This document shows positions 14,782-28,400 of a stretch of DNA of 64,000 nucleotides, one piece after another. Both the position numbers and the translations under genes were made by a program. Positions within the stretch are counted from its first letter, which is position 1. Each line of letters begins with the position of its first letter. Source of the stretch: Cardiocondyla obscurior (taxonomy: Eukaryota > Arthropoda > Insecta > Hymenoptera > Formicidae); the NCBI RefSeq assembly GCF_019399895.1, contig NC_091884.1, positions 2,172,501 through 2,236,500 of the forward strand. Direction: 5' to 3'. Under the pieces are notes generated by a model that had not been told where the DNA came from, made no database searches, and saw nothing but the letters and a program-made list of their open reading frames with translations.

Positions 14782-16823
14782 GTAAGGATGCGTGCTTGGA
14801 CTACGGACATTGTCGCCTGTGCTCTCGTCGCCAACAGTCGCCGACGCTCGGCGCACGTCGAGCCATAAGCTCGTAAACGTACTTCGCTTCTCAGCGCTGC
14901 TCGTAAAAAAGCTCACTACATACGGCACCCGCTCCCTTCCCTCGCGTTCACCGCTTCTTGCCGTCACGTTTTTCGCATCCTGCCCCTCTTCATCCTCGCG
15001 CTTCGCGAGCACTCTCTCCCGGGTAAATCCTATTGGTGTCTCTCCCTGCCTAATCTCGCCGAATCTATTCTAACGCCGTCGCGAGCGGAAATCGTTTCCT
15101 CGCTCAAGAGCGGGGGGCTAAGCGGAAAAAAAGAACGCGCGGTTGGATGGTTAGATAACTAGAGAGAATGAGATATTCGAGGTGGATGATTAAGTGAACG
15201 AATATACGGGCGAGTATGTAAAAAAAATATTTTGTTAAAATTTAATAAGCACGAAAATCCGGAAAAGTTGGGAGTAAACGTAGCGCCCTGGCGCATCTCG
15301 TTGGGAAATAATTGGCGTATATTTGTGTGAAAAATCAATGCGCGCGACAAACGAAGAGAGCTGCGAGGCGAATAAGCGTAGAAATAAAACTTGTTATACT
15401 TTATACATCGATTGATGAGACAGAAAAAGATAAATATCGAGAAAGTTATTAGTGTTTGACGAGCTTGGACGCGATCGGGTTTTCCGTCAATGTTTTCATA
15501 TAAACGCACTGAATTAGAAAATCGAACGGAACTCGCAGAAAAGCTTTCAAACCCCCTGAATAGCAAAAAGTAAATAATCAAGAACGAGCAGTTTATCGTT
15601 GCTCGACTGTGTTTTATCTGTTTGCTTCATGTGAACTTCATCGCAAATCAAATTATCGCAAATTGAAAATGACGGATTGAATTTGCGATGGAAATAATGA
15701 AGCGATATCCACCAGAGTATCGAGATGCATTGTTAGACGCAGATAATATTTTATCGATCGACAGCAGACGAATAAAAAAAAAAAAAAAAAAAAAAAAGTT
15801 ATCAGAGTTGAGCTCCGACCTCGTTTCTTCTTCGTTGACGTTGTCATGTTCGTGTCTTATGTAAACGCGGCTTGCTTTATTCCGAAGAATATCCCTTCGT
15901 AGTCGATTGAATCTTCGATACGTGATCCGCAGATAAAATGAAGAGGACGAGGGATATTCGCTGCTAGACAGCAATGATAAAAAAAAAAAAGAAAAAAGAA
16001 AAAAAAAAAAGGCGAGTAAATAATCTCGGTATCATTCGTAGAAAGCAGACATATCCAATTTTTACGCGGTTAAGACGCTGGGTTTTTCCACCGGGATATT
16101 TACTGCAAGCTCGGCGGAGGAAAGTAAATTGAAGGTAAATAAATAGATACCCGACATTTGTTGGCCAGCCAGTGAGCAAGTATTTCGCGTCGAAAACCGG
16201 GGAGCGGGTACCGAGCGTTAAACGAGAATTAATTAGCGCTCGCTCGACCCGATACTTCACTCGTAACGCTAAACTCGTAGAGCCAAACAACTGCCTGGCA
16301 ACTTTTCGAAACTATCTTGCCGCTACGAAGATCAAAGGACCAAGCGCGCGTCCGAGGAATTTAAGGATTCAGCAGTACGCGCGTGTATCGGTGGAGGAGA
16401 CTGGCTCGATGCATTGCGTCCATAATAAACGAGCACGCAGCGGTTGCATTCGTTAACTAATATTGCCGTTTCGGTAAAAGTTGGAATTTAGTCATCGATC
16501 ACTCGATACGATATTTTTGATAATGCGCGCTCGCAACGATTGATACGAATTTGATAACGTCGGGCATGCATTATTGATGAATTTGAAAATTTGTATTAAT
16601 GGGACGCAATAAAAAATTAATTGCAGAGAAGATTAAAGTTCACTTTGATCTGAAATAAAGCTCAAAATATCAATTATTGAAACGCATTCATGTTACTTAT
16701 GAATTCGAAATATCGTACGTTACATTAATTGATAACTTTTTACATTTCTCCCTCTCGCTGTATTTTAATTTTATATCTTTCAATTTACTTTTTATCGGGC
16801 TAATCAAATTTTTAGTTCGAAAT
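14782..16823. other. Intronic stretch with GC-rich patch and A-tracts
   Basis: The GC-rich DNA continues to about 15.07 kb and then gives way to AT-rich sequence with long A runs at 15774-15797 and 15978-16010. A minus-strand frame covers 14467-15012 (181 codons). It is the antisense of the candidate exon and has no recognisable domain, so I do not call it. Confidence 0.5.
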
Positions 16824-17495
16824 TTAATCTTTTATCATTTCTTCGCTACACGATATCCTTTGAATTCGATGAGTATTTCGAAACGAACGGCTGCGAAAGA
16901 CGTGAATGCAGCGATACATCGCGAGGAGCTCATCCACTCTTGTAGAAAATAAGCCAAAACAGAGGGCGAGCGTGGAGAGGAGAGATCGTTGAAATTCTTC
17001 CATGTTTTTCACCGTTTTCGAATGATTCGGCTTTTCCTCGTAAATAGCGGAGAAAGAGAACGGATCAAAGAGCGCACACGCTGTCCGATCTCCTCTGTTC
17101 CGTCGGTTCTTTGCCGATCTTACGATTATCTTGTTCGATCTTCCGCGTCCTCTTATTATCCTTATCCCACTCTCCCTACCCCGTCCAAATATCGCGATAT
17201 TCAAATACTGTCTGGACATGGAACGCAGTCGAGTGTAGGAGGAAGGTCGCTTCTTGTAAGAAGAACGAAATCCCAAAGGATGCCTTTGAGCAATAGTTTT
17301 ATTCATCCAATCACTTTTCGCTATTACGTATAAAAATTTACCGTGCATCAAAGAGAGAAAGGGAGACAGAGAGGGAGAAGAAAGAAGGTAAAAGACGTCA
17401 GCTGGAGATTGCAGATGAACGAATTGTGCTGGAAAAATTCCGTAGATCCGCGCTCGATTATGCGCCCGTTCTATAAACGCGAATGAATTTCCCAT
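16824..17495 (-). CDS. Long ATG-initiated ORF, 223 codons, coding status doubtful
   Basis: This is one of the two longest stop-free frames in the window. It starts at a true ATG (MGNSFAFIERAHNR) and ends at TAA. It is rich in Arg and Ser with no recognisable domain. An internal Met begins MEEFQRSLLSTLALCFGLFS, which looks like a signal peptide, but only about 60 residues would follow. A plus-strand frame (16989-17333) is open over the same DNA, which points to a stop-poor base composition. No splice sites or promoter support it. It could be a nested single-exon gene, a decayed element, or chance. Confidence 0.12.
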   Translation of the reverse strand: MGNSFAFIERAHNRARIYGIFPAQFVHLQSPADVFYLLSSPSLSPFLSLMHGKFLYVIAKSDWMNKTIAQRHPLGFRSSYKKRPSSYTRLRSMSRQYLNIAIFGRGRESGIRIIRGRGRSNKIIVRSAKNRRNRGDRTACALFDPFSFSAIYEEKPNHSKTVKNMEEFQRSLLSTLALCFGLFSTRVDELLAMYRCIHVFRSRSFRNTHRIQRISCSEEMIKD

Positions 17496-19573
17496 GAGAG
17501 TATTTCAATCTTACGAAGATTATATTTTTCGGATTCTAACTTTTGTTATAAAAATAACAATAAGTCGATAAACGCGATGACATTAAACCTAGCATTAAGC
17601 GACGGAATTTCTTTTTACTGTTGCGATGGCCAGCGTCGAATAACGTAATTCGACAGCCGTCGTAAAAAGAAACTGAAATCGATTAAATTTTAATTCCCAA
17701 ATATATTGCGTTCTTTTTGTAATGTCGATCGAACGGCAGAGCTTTTCGTTTCTTAATAACAACGAATAAGTGAAAACGATGTACATTTGTCGCGATGACG
17801 TCTGAAAATAATGTCGAAGGGAATCGTTTTGTTCTTGTCGCGCGTATGGTTACACCCTGGCGTTATGGTTGACCGTAAAAAAAAAAAAAAATAAAATAAA
17901 AAAAGAAAATTCAATGAAATTCGCAGCGCTTGGATCATCTAGATTCGAGGAAACCGGCATGACCGAGGCGGTTAAGCAGACGTAAACCCAACCGATGATG
18001 TACGGGTCTATGGTAAACCACCCGTGCATTAAGTATACCTGCATCCCATCCCTCACCCACTATCCAAAACCTCACACCTTCAACCACCGTGACGTCGGCG
18101 CGCACGACCTAATTATTCCTGCATGTTTATATGCACGTTACGGATATTAATCTCCAATGTTTATTCTTGTCGAATTTTTTTTTTCTAGTTTGTAATTAAA
18201 AAATATAGAATTTAGCGTAAAAAAAACAGTTTAAAGTTATTGGATTCGCGCACGAATTGCTGCGAGATACAAATCTAAAAAGCAGCTAAACTGCAGTAAT
18301 TTAAAACGGCGAACATTTAATTTATTTATAAAACTTAAATATGCAAATATGATTTAGATAGTAAAATCTAATAACGCAATGATTTTAGCATGAAGCCATT
18401 AAAAAATTAGTTTACAAGAGTGTATTAAATATATGCACGGGGCTAATAACCGACAATTTCCTATCTAAGAATCGCTTCCCCTCGTATTCTCTCTCTCGTT
18501 TCTCCTCGGGATGAGAATCTTAATAATCCGCGGAGAGAGGTTTAACCCCGTAAAATTTAATAACATTTGATGCTCGGCGCTCGTAAATTTTACAACGTCG
18601 TATAAAATATACTTCGCTAAACCATGAAAAAATATGTCATAGAGTCCAAAAGCGGTGTCTCGTTACGCAAGAAGCAGTACCCGTAATATTTAGACGTTAC
18701 CGAAGACAAAGTTACTCGCGATCGTAAGTTAAAATCGTTCGCAAATGTCATTCATCGTGTTGTACGAATTCGAAGAAGTTTATAATAATTCTAATCATAA
18801 CTGTACTTAATTGCGAGCCTGTGCACGCGCACCGTAATTAATCCAACGTGTCGAAATTTCCAAAATTACCGACATGACACGTCGCGAGATACATGGCGCG
18901 GGTAGGCAGGGCGCAGACCGAGAGAGTACTTCATCGTTGAGGAACAATAGCTCGTTTGGGGTCGCATAGCTATGCAACGTATGACGTATCGCCCAATATC
19001 CTTGGTACACGGCAGCGTAGAGCAGCCGCACCGGCTCCCTGCTTGCCTTCGAAACCCGCAACTCTCGGTCGGCAGCCGCCGTCCCTCTCCCGCGGAATTC
19101 TGAGGGGAGTGCGCGTAAGTAGCTAGCAAGCGCGAAATTACACGCGAGATGGTTAATTTAATCCGGTAAATCCAGTTTTGTCTGAGTGACGCTAATCTTA
19201 TCGCGCGCCTTAACGTAAACGTCTTCAATGATCTCACATCGCGGCAATCTCGATTATAAAAAAGTTTTTTTTTTTCCTTTCATTTTTAACGCGAGATAAT
19301 ATAACTTTAATTTAATGCAAATAAATTCTTTCTTGCGTGAAACGTACATATTTGCGCGCGTCACTTGTGTCAGCTAATAATTATTGTAATTAAAAAAAAA
19401 AAGGAAAATTACGACGCAGAAATTATATTTCGCGCGAACGGAGCATTAAACGCTTAGCGCCCAAAAAGCCGAAGCGTAATCGCAGATGACAGATACCGTA
19501 CTTTATAGTTAATTGCATCTATATACGCGACAATTACAAACGGGTAATGCCAGTCATGTCAGTAGTGATTGCT

Positions 19574-19636
19574 AGTGTTGCGCTAGTCAGACTTGATCGC
19601 GTGGTGTAACTCCACTTTGTGGCGAACGGCAACACT
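19574..19636. repeat. Inverted repeat / nested stem-loop
   Basis: AGTGTTGC at 19574-19581 is complementary to GCAACACT at 19629-19636. A smaller GTGG...CCAC hairpin sits between them. This may be a remnant of a transposon end or chance. Confidence 0.35.
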
Positions 19637-21223
19637 GATTCAATGGCGAGAATGTTATGTACCGAATATCGCTAACAATAAATGACGCTGCGAATATCTA
19701 GACGTTCTAAACCAATGTCCGTCTTTGGACTTTATCCGAAATTACTTTTGCCACTCGAGTGTAGCGCATCGAAATAATATAAGATTAATTTTAAGTAAAT
19801 AAGATAATAATTATTTTTTTAATTTTTTTTTTTTAATAAAAAACTGTTCATTAAGAAAATACTTCCTACGTGCGTTCGCAGATCAGACTTACTCGCGGTA
19901 CGTAGCAATTTGCATGATTCGCGATAACGAGGTGCTGAGAGCTTGTTTGAGAGAGCGTTAGAAGGAAATTTTAGAAAGCCGTAATCACCACTGGCTTCGC
20001 CACTATAGCCCGGAATCGAATCATGGATTACTCGCTTGCGCTAAGTTATAATCCACTTGCATTATTACCTTACTAAATATTCCATTCGACCAAATGGTTC
20101 ACTCATATAGATATATATCTGTACAGATAAATATGATGTAAGATTTATCACGTACTAACAAGAGCAAGAGTAAGAGTTGCAAGAGCGCCCTTTAATTAAT
20201 ATTACACCAATCCAAAAACTTTGAACTTTTCAAACGATTATGTTAAATTGCAGAAACGATTTACGTTAATATTTATATAATATTTAATTCAGCAGTTCTA
20301 AATATTTTTTTTTTTCCTAATTTCGTATTGCAAGAATAGGTATATAATTAAATATTTAAATTATAAGTGATATAAAACAATGTAACGTAAAACAAATAGC
20401 GACAGTAGCACGATTTCATATACAATGTTGGGTTAGTCAATAGTTATTAGCGTAAATTGTAGACTTCCCTTATGAAAGACTAAAGACTGAATTCATTTGC
20501 AAGATTAATGGAGGAGAGTACCGTCCTTGCCTGCGGTATTGTATTATTTCATCTACGCGTGCTATAGAAACGATAAATGCACGCGAATAACTCAGTCGAT
20601 ACCCGTGACTCACAGCTGACAGTGTACGTCAGTAGTAAAAACCTGTATATAGCCAGCCGCCGTTTGGCGTTTTCAAGTTTTACGCGATAATAATGAAGGA
20701 AAAAGTCGATTAACATCGGCACTAACGCGAGCAAATTTCTTCTCAAAGACAGTTTTAGATCGGACAAAGAAAATAGCGCGAAGAAATGAGAGGATAATAA
20801 ATATTAATTGAAAATTATTGGTGTTCTTTAAATTGTTTGCGGGTCGCGATTTACCGCCTAACGCGAAATTCTTTCTCCTTCGATTACAATCGTAAAGACT
20901 TGTTTTACCGGAGACCTTTATCACTCCGCAAATTGCGCCGGGTAAGACTACGGGAAGGAACAACACGAGTTTGAGAAGCGACACACGGAGCGGCGAGCGT
21001 GTCAGATTTCGCCGTGCATCAGCGAAACCGGAACGCCGCCCGGCGCCGAAAGAGGGACAAAGGGAAGAATCGGAGAGAAAGGGTAGAGAATCCGATCGGG
21101 AGTACGTCCGAGCACTCGATGTTCGTTCGGATCTTTGACGATGACCTGACAGCATACGGCAGTGAATGCTTCTCAATGGACGAACGTTTGAGAAAGGCCG
21201 CTGGACGAGGGTGAGGGTGAACG

Positions 21224-21224
21224 T

Positions 21225-21262
<38 letters not shown>

Positions 21263-21476
21263 CATGCAGAGAGGGACGGAGGTAAAGGGCGTTCGGGACT
21301 TCGAGAAGCGGACCTACAGAGCCCGCTATGAGGCTGGTTATACACTACGGGCGTCCCGTTGCTCGTTAGCGCCGGTAATTGTCACTTGTTAGGTGCCACG
21401 TCCTTCCCCTCTACATCTCTCTTCTGTACGCTCCATCCCCTCTCCCCTTTTCTCTCTCACTCTCTCTCTCTCTCTC
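21224..21476. repeat. (GA)n array at 21224-21262 and (CT)n array at 21449-21476
   Basis: A purine array of nearly pure GA is followed about 190 bases later by a pyrimidine CT array, so the two are complementary on one strand. Both sit in a CpG-rich patch. Such arrays can bind GAGA-factor-like proteins in insect promoters; here that is inference. Confidence 0.7.
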
Positions 21477-22263
21477 ATTCTTGGTTTGTACGATTCACCG
21501 TTTCCTCTCCTCCACACGGACTCAGCGACCCTCGAAAAGCACGGGTGAGAGCTTTTTCGAAAGCACTTCACCGTCGAAAGCTCGAGACCGGTTCGAGACC
21601 GACGAGTTCTTCTATTTACCTGTACCACTGTCGTCGTTACAACCTGCCGCCTCCTTTTTCGTCCCCCACGTATGCAACCTCCCGCTTGTTGCTGCAACAG
21701 CCGCGCGAAAAATTGCGCGGCCAAGGAAAGTGGGCGCCCGCTCGCGAGTGACTTTTGTTCGTTCGAGAGTGTCGATCGATTAGCGTCAAGTACTGTCATC
21801 GCCGAAGTGTTTGATTTACCGAAAGAACGTTAACTCATTCGACAACCAAGTGAGAGACGAAGAGCGAGAAGCGAGAGAGGCGCCGAGTGAGAGTTAACCG
21901 CGATCGAACTTACTCAACAAGATCGACAATAATGCTTGGCTGGCACTCGCGCTACACCCGCGAGATGATAGGATATACAGCGAATTAATCTCAACGGCGG
22001 GTTCGAGGGATGCACTGCTTTAATATCGGGATGATAATACGTAATACCTGCAGCAACGAGTTTCGTGCTTAATCACCGAAAGCTAGAATATCACGCGTTA
22101 CTTAATAAAAGATTTGATTAAACTAATTATAACAGGTTGAAAGTACATTAATTAAGAGCCAGCTGCGAAATCGACCATATATGATTTTTAGACTAGAAGT
22201 AATATTTGAAATGAAATCGTTGATTTAAATTTAGAAAAGAAAAGTTTTGCTCTCCTGAAAGGA

Positions 22264-22274
22264 GGGGGGGGGGG
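22264..22274. repeat. Poly-G tract (11 G)
   Basis: Uninterrupted G11 within AT-rich DNA. Confidence 0.9.
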
Positions 22275-24399
22275 TCTACGGGAGGTTCCATAATTTTTTA
22301 TCGCAAAGATTCTTTCGAAATGAATTTCCGACTTAATGTGGAACGCGATTTCCTGAAGCTCATACCGCTCCGCGATGTAACGATCTGTATGACAAGCGAA
22401 CAGCATTTTTCAAAAGAATTCGCGTCCACTCGACAAAGTGGCATTACGTAATCTCTACGAAGTCGAATTAGGTGGATTCCGGGCTTTTTATTATTTCCTA
22501 TGATACGCATATGCGACGCTGATGATATATCAAACACCAGAAAAAAAATCCAAGGAAAAAAAAGAGGCGAAAATATATAATTTTCTACTATACTTTTGTA
22601 GCAAATTGTTTTGCGAGTGATAAAACAAATTACGGACGTGAATAAAGATCTTAGAGATAATTGCACACATGTTGTAATGTATAAAAATGAGCACAAAAAT
22701 ACGAAGTAAGAAAAAAAAGAATTAAAAAAATAAAAAACTGCAAGTGAGAGGTACACAAATGTTTAATCCATGTTCTATATTTGAGCTGCGTTACTGCGTG
22801 ATATCGGTGCTCGTCAAAATAAAACGTGGAAAATAATCAAAATCGACAAACTTTATAACACAAACATTGCCAAATCTCGTAAGTTCTTTTTTTTTTTTAG
22901 ATTTACGTGAGATGAATTAAATATACCGTCGCATCGCGTCGGAATTTTCAAAACGCAAGCTCTGCCGCGATTATCAAGCATACATAAGTTTATGCACAGC
23001 AAACATATACGTTTTCGAATAGCGTCGATTTGTTCGGAGCATATGATCAACGTGAAAAATTAGTGATAAATATTCACGGGTTGATGCGTACCTTCGGCAA
23101 ACATAGATTGCAATTCTACATCGTATCGATATATTCAACGTGCTTTTCTGTTTATACTGCTTTAATGGAAAAAGCATGCCAAATAAAAAAATAATTCGTC
23201 GCGTATCGTCCACTCGATACATCGTCATATGCGCAATCGTGCAATCGTGCGAACGATAACTACCGTCGCGCGGCTGTACGCTATTAAAATCCGCGGGACA
23301 AAATAAATAGAATGTTTGCAAAGACAAATTTTTTTACGCAAAGAACACACGCGTCCCGCATTTTCAACGTGAAGCTGTGATAAGCATATTATAAGCGAAC
23401 AGTTAAAAACGCAATTATCGAGGCATATAAAAATTTAGATATAAGATAGAAAAACTTGCGAGAGTTTATAATTTTACTTCGGTAATTTTCAACAAAGAAC
23501 ATTATCGTAATTAACTTTTAAAGTGCTCTTTACAATCTCCTTTTCTTTATCTCTTTTTCTTTTGTCTTTTTTCTTTTATCCTCTTTATATACATAAAACA
23601 TTTCGATCAAATGCAACAATTTATAATATAAAAATTGTTACATTTAATACCGCGTAATGGCATCGATGAATTTATTTAATAAATATTTAATAAAATCGTC
23701 CGTCTCGACGTAGAAATGCCGTAAGAAAATTCGCGAGATATTTATCTTTCGTGAAACAAGAAAAGAGGAATAACGAAAAAAAAAGCGGAAAACCAGGAAG
23801 AAAATCTTATCGAGAGGAGCATGACGAAAAGCTGTGAATTATAAATTGGCGAAAGGGGTTATTAGAAGTCGAGATTAACTTTTTTATACGCCATCGCTAC
23901 AGTCTGCGCGATTCTCGCACGGAAAAGGGTTACTAGCGAACGAACAACCGAGCAAGCTGTACTTCGTTAGTTGTCATTTCTCTCCCCTGCGTCGAGCCAC
24001 CCCGCGAAACCCACCCGAGCCAGCGTGTTTAAACGCGAAATCGCGCCATTGTCGCTCGAGGTACTTATGCGAACACGCGCTCATAAAACATTCCGGTATT
24101 TGGCCAGTTCGCGCCCGATTTCGTCGACACGTTCCGCCGTGCCCCGTGTATCGCCAACACGCGCGCACACGCGGAAAATCATTCGGCGCTGGGAAAATTC
24201 GCGCGGAGCAACGCGAAAGGTAGGACAAACAAAAGGGGGTGGAAAAGCAAAAGGTGTGATCGAACAATCGTCGTAATCACGGTAATACATGCGAGCTCTC
24301 TACAAACGGCTGACGTTAAAACAAAAAGAAACATTAAACCGTGCACGGGAAAAATTAATTACGCCCGGCTATCAAAATAATTATTTAAAATGCTCGAAC

Positions 24400-24400
<1 letters not shown>

Positions 24401-24433
<33 letters not shown>
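24401..24433. repeat. (TAA)11 microsatellite
   Basis: Eleven perfect TAA units. Confidence 0.95.
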
Positions 24434-24434
<1 letters not shown>

Positions 24435-25457
24435 GCTGCAGAAAATGCATTTCATATTCTAGCTTGAGCGTTTATTATAATAATTCGAAATGCGACCTAA
24501 TTACTTTCATATCTGCATTTAATTTTTATGCTTCGATAAAGAGATTCTTTCTGCGCGTTAATTGACACAGAATTAATGCGGCAAGTGCAAAAGAATAAGC
24601 GAGTAACTTCATCAGATGTATGTATTAATGGCTTGCGTGAAATCGAGATAAACTTTACAACAAACAAAACCGGAACTGCTACGTAACGGAAGAGAAAGGG
24701 GGAGGGGCAAAAGTATTTAATAAATTACGTGATAAAAACAGTGATAACGTATCGTCATAAATTTCTTGTAAATTAGTTACCTCTCGATACACGTATATAC
24801 GTATAAATTTTGCCAAAAAATTAAAATATATTTATTTATCTGGTGTCGTAACAAGATCTCGCGTTTCTGCATATACGCTAGGGCGCAGCTTCGTGTGTAG
24901 CGCGTGTAAAAAGCTTGATCGGCATGAAAATTGACGAAATGTACTCCGCGTACGTCCCGCCGGACGTTTCGGTACAGTATTACGTGTTTCACCGTCGACA
25001 CGTAACACGTCGCGTTGAGATGAATAATTAAATACCCGGAAGCTTAACAGAAATGAAACGTTTCAGGGGTGATGCGATGCGCTCGTAACGAGGCGAATTA
25101 TTGGTGCGATTAGCGCGAAGCAGTGAACGATGATTGAAAGCGCGATCGCAAACAAAGTGCGACGACGCCCGAATATCCAAGCGATTTATCTCACTGCCGT
25201 TGCGTAGCCAAGCTAGAAAAGCTACGTGACGTACCGTCGATGTTGGTAAATTTGTCAATCTTGCACCCGTCACGCCGTTAATTACGCTCTTATGCCGTTG
25301 CGTGGATGTCTCTAAGTGAACTCTTCCGACGCAAAGAATTGCCGAGAGAAATAATACGCGTAATAAATCGCATTTGTAAATTTAACAAGTTTCCTGTAAA
25401 TTTTCCCTAAAATATCACGTTAATATTCGGCTAGACCGATCGAATAAATTTACCTAA

Positions 25458-25479
25458 TTTTTTTTTTTTTTTTTTTTTT
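25458..25479. repeat. Poly-T tract (22 T)
   Basis: The longest uninterrupted T run I noticed in the window. Confidence 0.9.
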
Positions 25480-28400
25480 GCGACGATCGAACAAGGAACG
25501 ACTACACGGAGAGAGGACATGTTTTCTATTCTCTTTCTCTTCCTCTCTCGACCCGTAATTCGGGATTATTCGTGCGTGGTCCCGCGGTAACCGTACGCAT
25601 AATAATTATCGCCATGTTGCGACGGAACACGTTTTTGTAATTCGATATTTAGGGTCGCGCGTCGCGCTCCCGTCGACCGTCGATGGGAGTATGTATATCT
25701 GGGGCGTAATTCCGCATTCAATATGGCTCGCCATCGGCGCTATAAATTACCGTCGGATAGATTCATATGGTGGACTGAGAGCCGACTCGAGAGGAGAGTC
25801 GCAATAATGAAGCCGCGGGGATGATTTTCGATTGTTTTCCGCGTCCGTCAGTTGAAAAGATTCCGATCACGACAACCACCTCGCTTTAACGTGGAAAAAG
25901 TTGAGTAGCTTTCCATGTTGGATTAAAAGCGATGAGGAAAAAGTATAAACCTCGGTGAAATAAGTAACCCGTAAACCACGAGATGTCTAGAACCGTAAAA
26001 ACTGCCGCAAGAAATTTCGAACAGAGTCATCGAAAACGACTGCGGAAACATTTACAGGGCTTTAAATTTATCATCGGCGGACTTTGGTGAAATACGACGT
26101 ACTTAATGTCTTCAGAAATATTTGTAACTTCCGCGTATCGGGACCATATAAAATCGATTTCAGCTATATTTTTCTTCGCGGGATAGGAAACTACTTCAGA
26201 TGAATATATCCGTACCTATACCCACCAATCCAGGTTCTCACGTCTAACAAGAAATATCCGACAAACGGTTGATTACGCGAAAGATATGCGGAATCATTTT
26301 ATTATACATATAATATTAATTCGTACGATTTCATACCCCTATTTTCTTTTTCTTTTTTTTTTTGTGTTTGCAAAAGTAGACTAACAATTAATCGAGCTTT
26401 AAATTGAAGCAGATATTGAAAGCAACGTCGTCAGTCATGGCACAAAATTAACGAAATATATAACGCGACAGAAATTAAAATAAAACTCGCCGACTATTGA
26501 TCAATTTTTTTTACGGTAAGCACCTCATTTCATAATTGATCGATATACCTAATTAAAAGAAAATATGACCGCTTTCTCATTACTATTTTTGTCGAAATGT
26601 TCAAGAAATACTAAAGAGTTGTAAGTTGAAAATACGCAAACTCCTGCCATCCTTAAACTTTTTTTTATTTAAATGTATTCCGGACTTGTATCTCATGATA
26701 TGCACATTATTTTCCACGCATTGTGTACATATGTGCTCCGATATATTGGGACTCCTGCGCGACTGTATGTGCACGCCGTTCGTGAATTTTCTATGAAAGG
26801 GCGAGGTAGTCCACCGTGAAAAGAAATCCTTAGATAAATGCAAATTTGACCTATGTACATGCACGCGGGCGCACAATTGCACCACGACAGACACGCGTTT
26901 TATGCGTTTTCAAGGGACAGCCTCAATCCCGGCGCGCAACAACTTGAGATAAAAGTTTCGCGTTTTCCGCCGTGCAGCTTTCCTCCTGCCCTCTCCTACG
27001 GATGGCACATAACCCGCCCATAACGGTGTCTCGTCCAAGTAAAATACTCGACAGACAGTAAGTAAACACGCGAATGGACTAGATTGAATTTGTGAATCCG
27101 CAAGCGGAAGCACTTGGAATTTTTGCGCGCCGAGATGGAGATAACCACCGGTTAAAGGATTCGCAAAGATAGCCGGTAAATTCAATAGATAACGCGTACA
27201 AATTTATTCGTATAAATCGAAGGAACAAGAGGAAAAAAAAAAAAGAAAAAATTATTGCATCATTGTTGCCGCCGCGTAAAATAAAAAAAAATGTATATAT
27301 ATAAATTACGACTGAAATTTATAAAGCTGCTTCGACGATTCGTATGCGAGAACCATTTACGCGTTTGGCCGTGTGAACAAAAAGATTCCACGTTCGCGCG
27401 CGCGCCTCTGGTTGCATTACATTATCGGCACGAGTGGATAATTAATTGTTGACGATAAACTGTAACGTGCGCGCTCAATTGCAAGCTGACCAAAACATCG
27501 ACAGTTTGTCAGCCGGATGTGGGTCGCCGCAATAATTTCTGACGTGTTTCGCGCGTCGCGCGCCCCGGCAATAACGTATCGTCCCGGCGTAAAACGGGAC
27601 CTGCGCGGCGTTACGTCGACAAATCGAGGTGTGTAAAGCGTAATTGATCATTAGTGACAAATGACTGTCAGCGACTCTATCGTGACCACCGGCCGGCCGC
27701 CTACGAAACATTGCTGTTAAATACGGCAATTTGTCAATTTTCCGCTCGTTTCGCAGCGTGAAACGCATACCTCGCGTGATCGACGATCCCTGCGTGTCCC
27801 TTTTTTTTTTTTTTATTTATTTCTTTTTTTTTCGAACTAATTTCAGCCATCGATCACTGCCAGCTAATTAAATTATTGACAATTTAAAAAATCACCGTCC
27901 GTCAGCTGACTAAATTCTTGTTTATGCGACTTTGTTCTTACAGAAACGTCATTTAGATTGTGTCAAATAATAAAACGTCAGAGAGAAGCAACGCGTAAAA
28001 AATATACGACCCTCGAAATACATTCCCTTCAACTATTTCTACGCCTGAGACGTGTAATGAAATTAACTTTGCAGATTGCTCGTGTTAAATCGACGAAAGA
28101 TAGAAGTGTTGGATGCACATGTAAGACGTAAATATTACCGCCTCGTACGGTTTCCACGAGGCGAACGCGGACGAGACGTTCTAAAAATATGATGACAGCT
28201 AAGATTGCGTGACTTTTTCAGATTGTGCGACAACTCTGATTATAGAGAGATAAAAAAGAAAAGAAAAAAAAAAAAGACCGGCTCGGAATTTCGTGGCGCA
28301 AAATTGATTTCGCGTCTTGCGCATAATTCTCTTATCGCACAAAATAATTTCGGCGCTCTATATTCAAGATCAAGGCGTCTCAATCTTCCGACGAGACAGA

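Noticed and set aside
18937..19116. Plus-strand frame ending at gcgc|gtaagt
   Set aside because: It has no ATG, no convincing acceptor and a Pro/Ser/Arg composition typical of GC-rich non-coding DNA.
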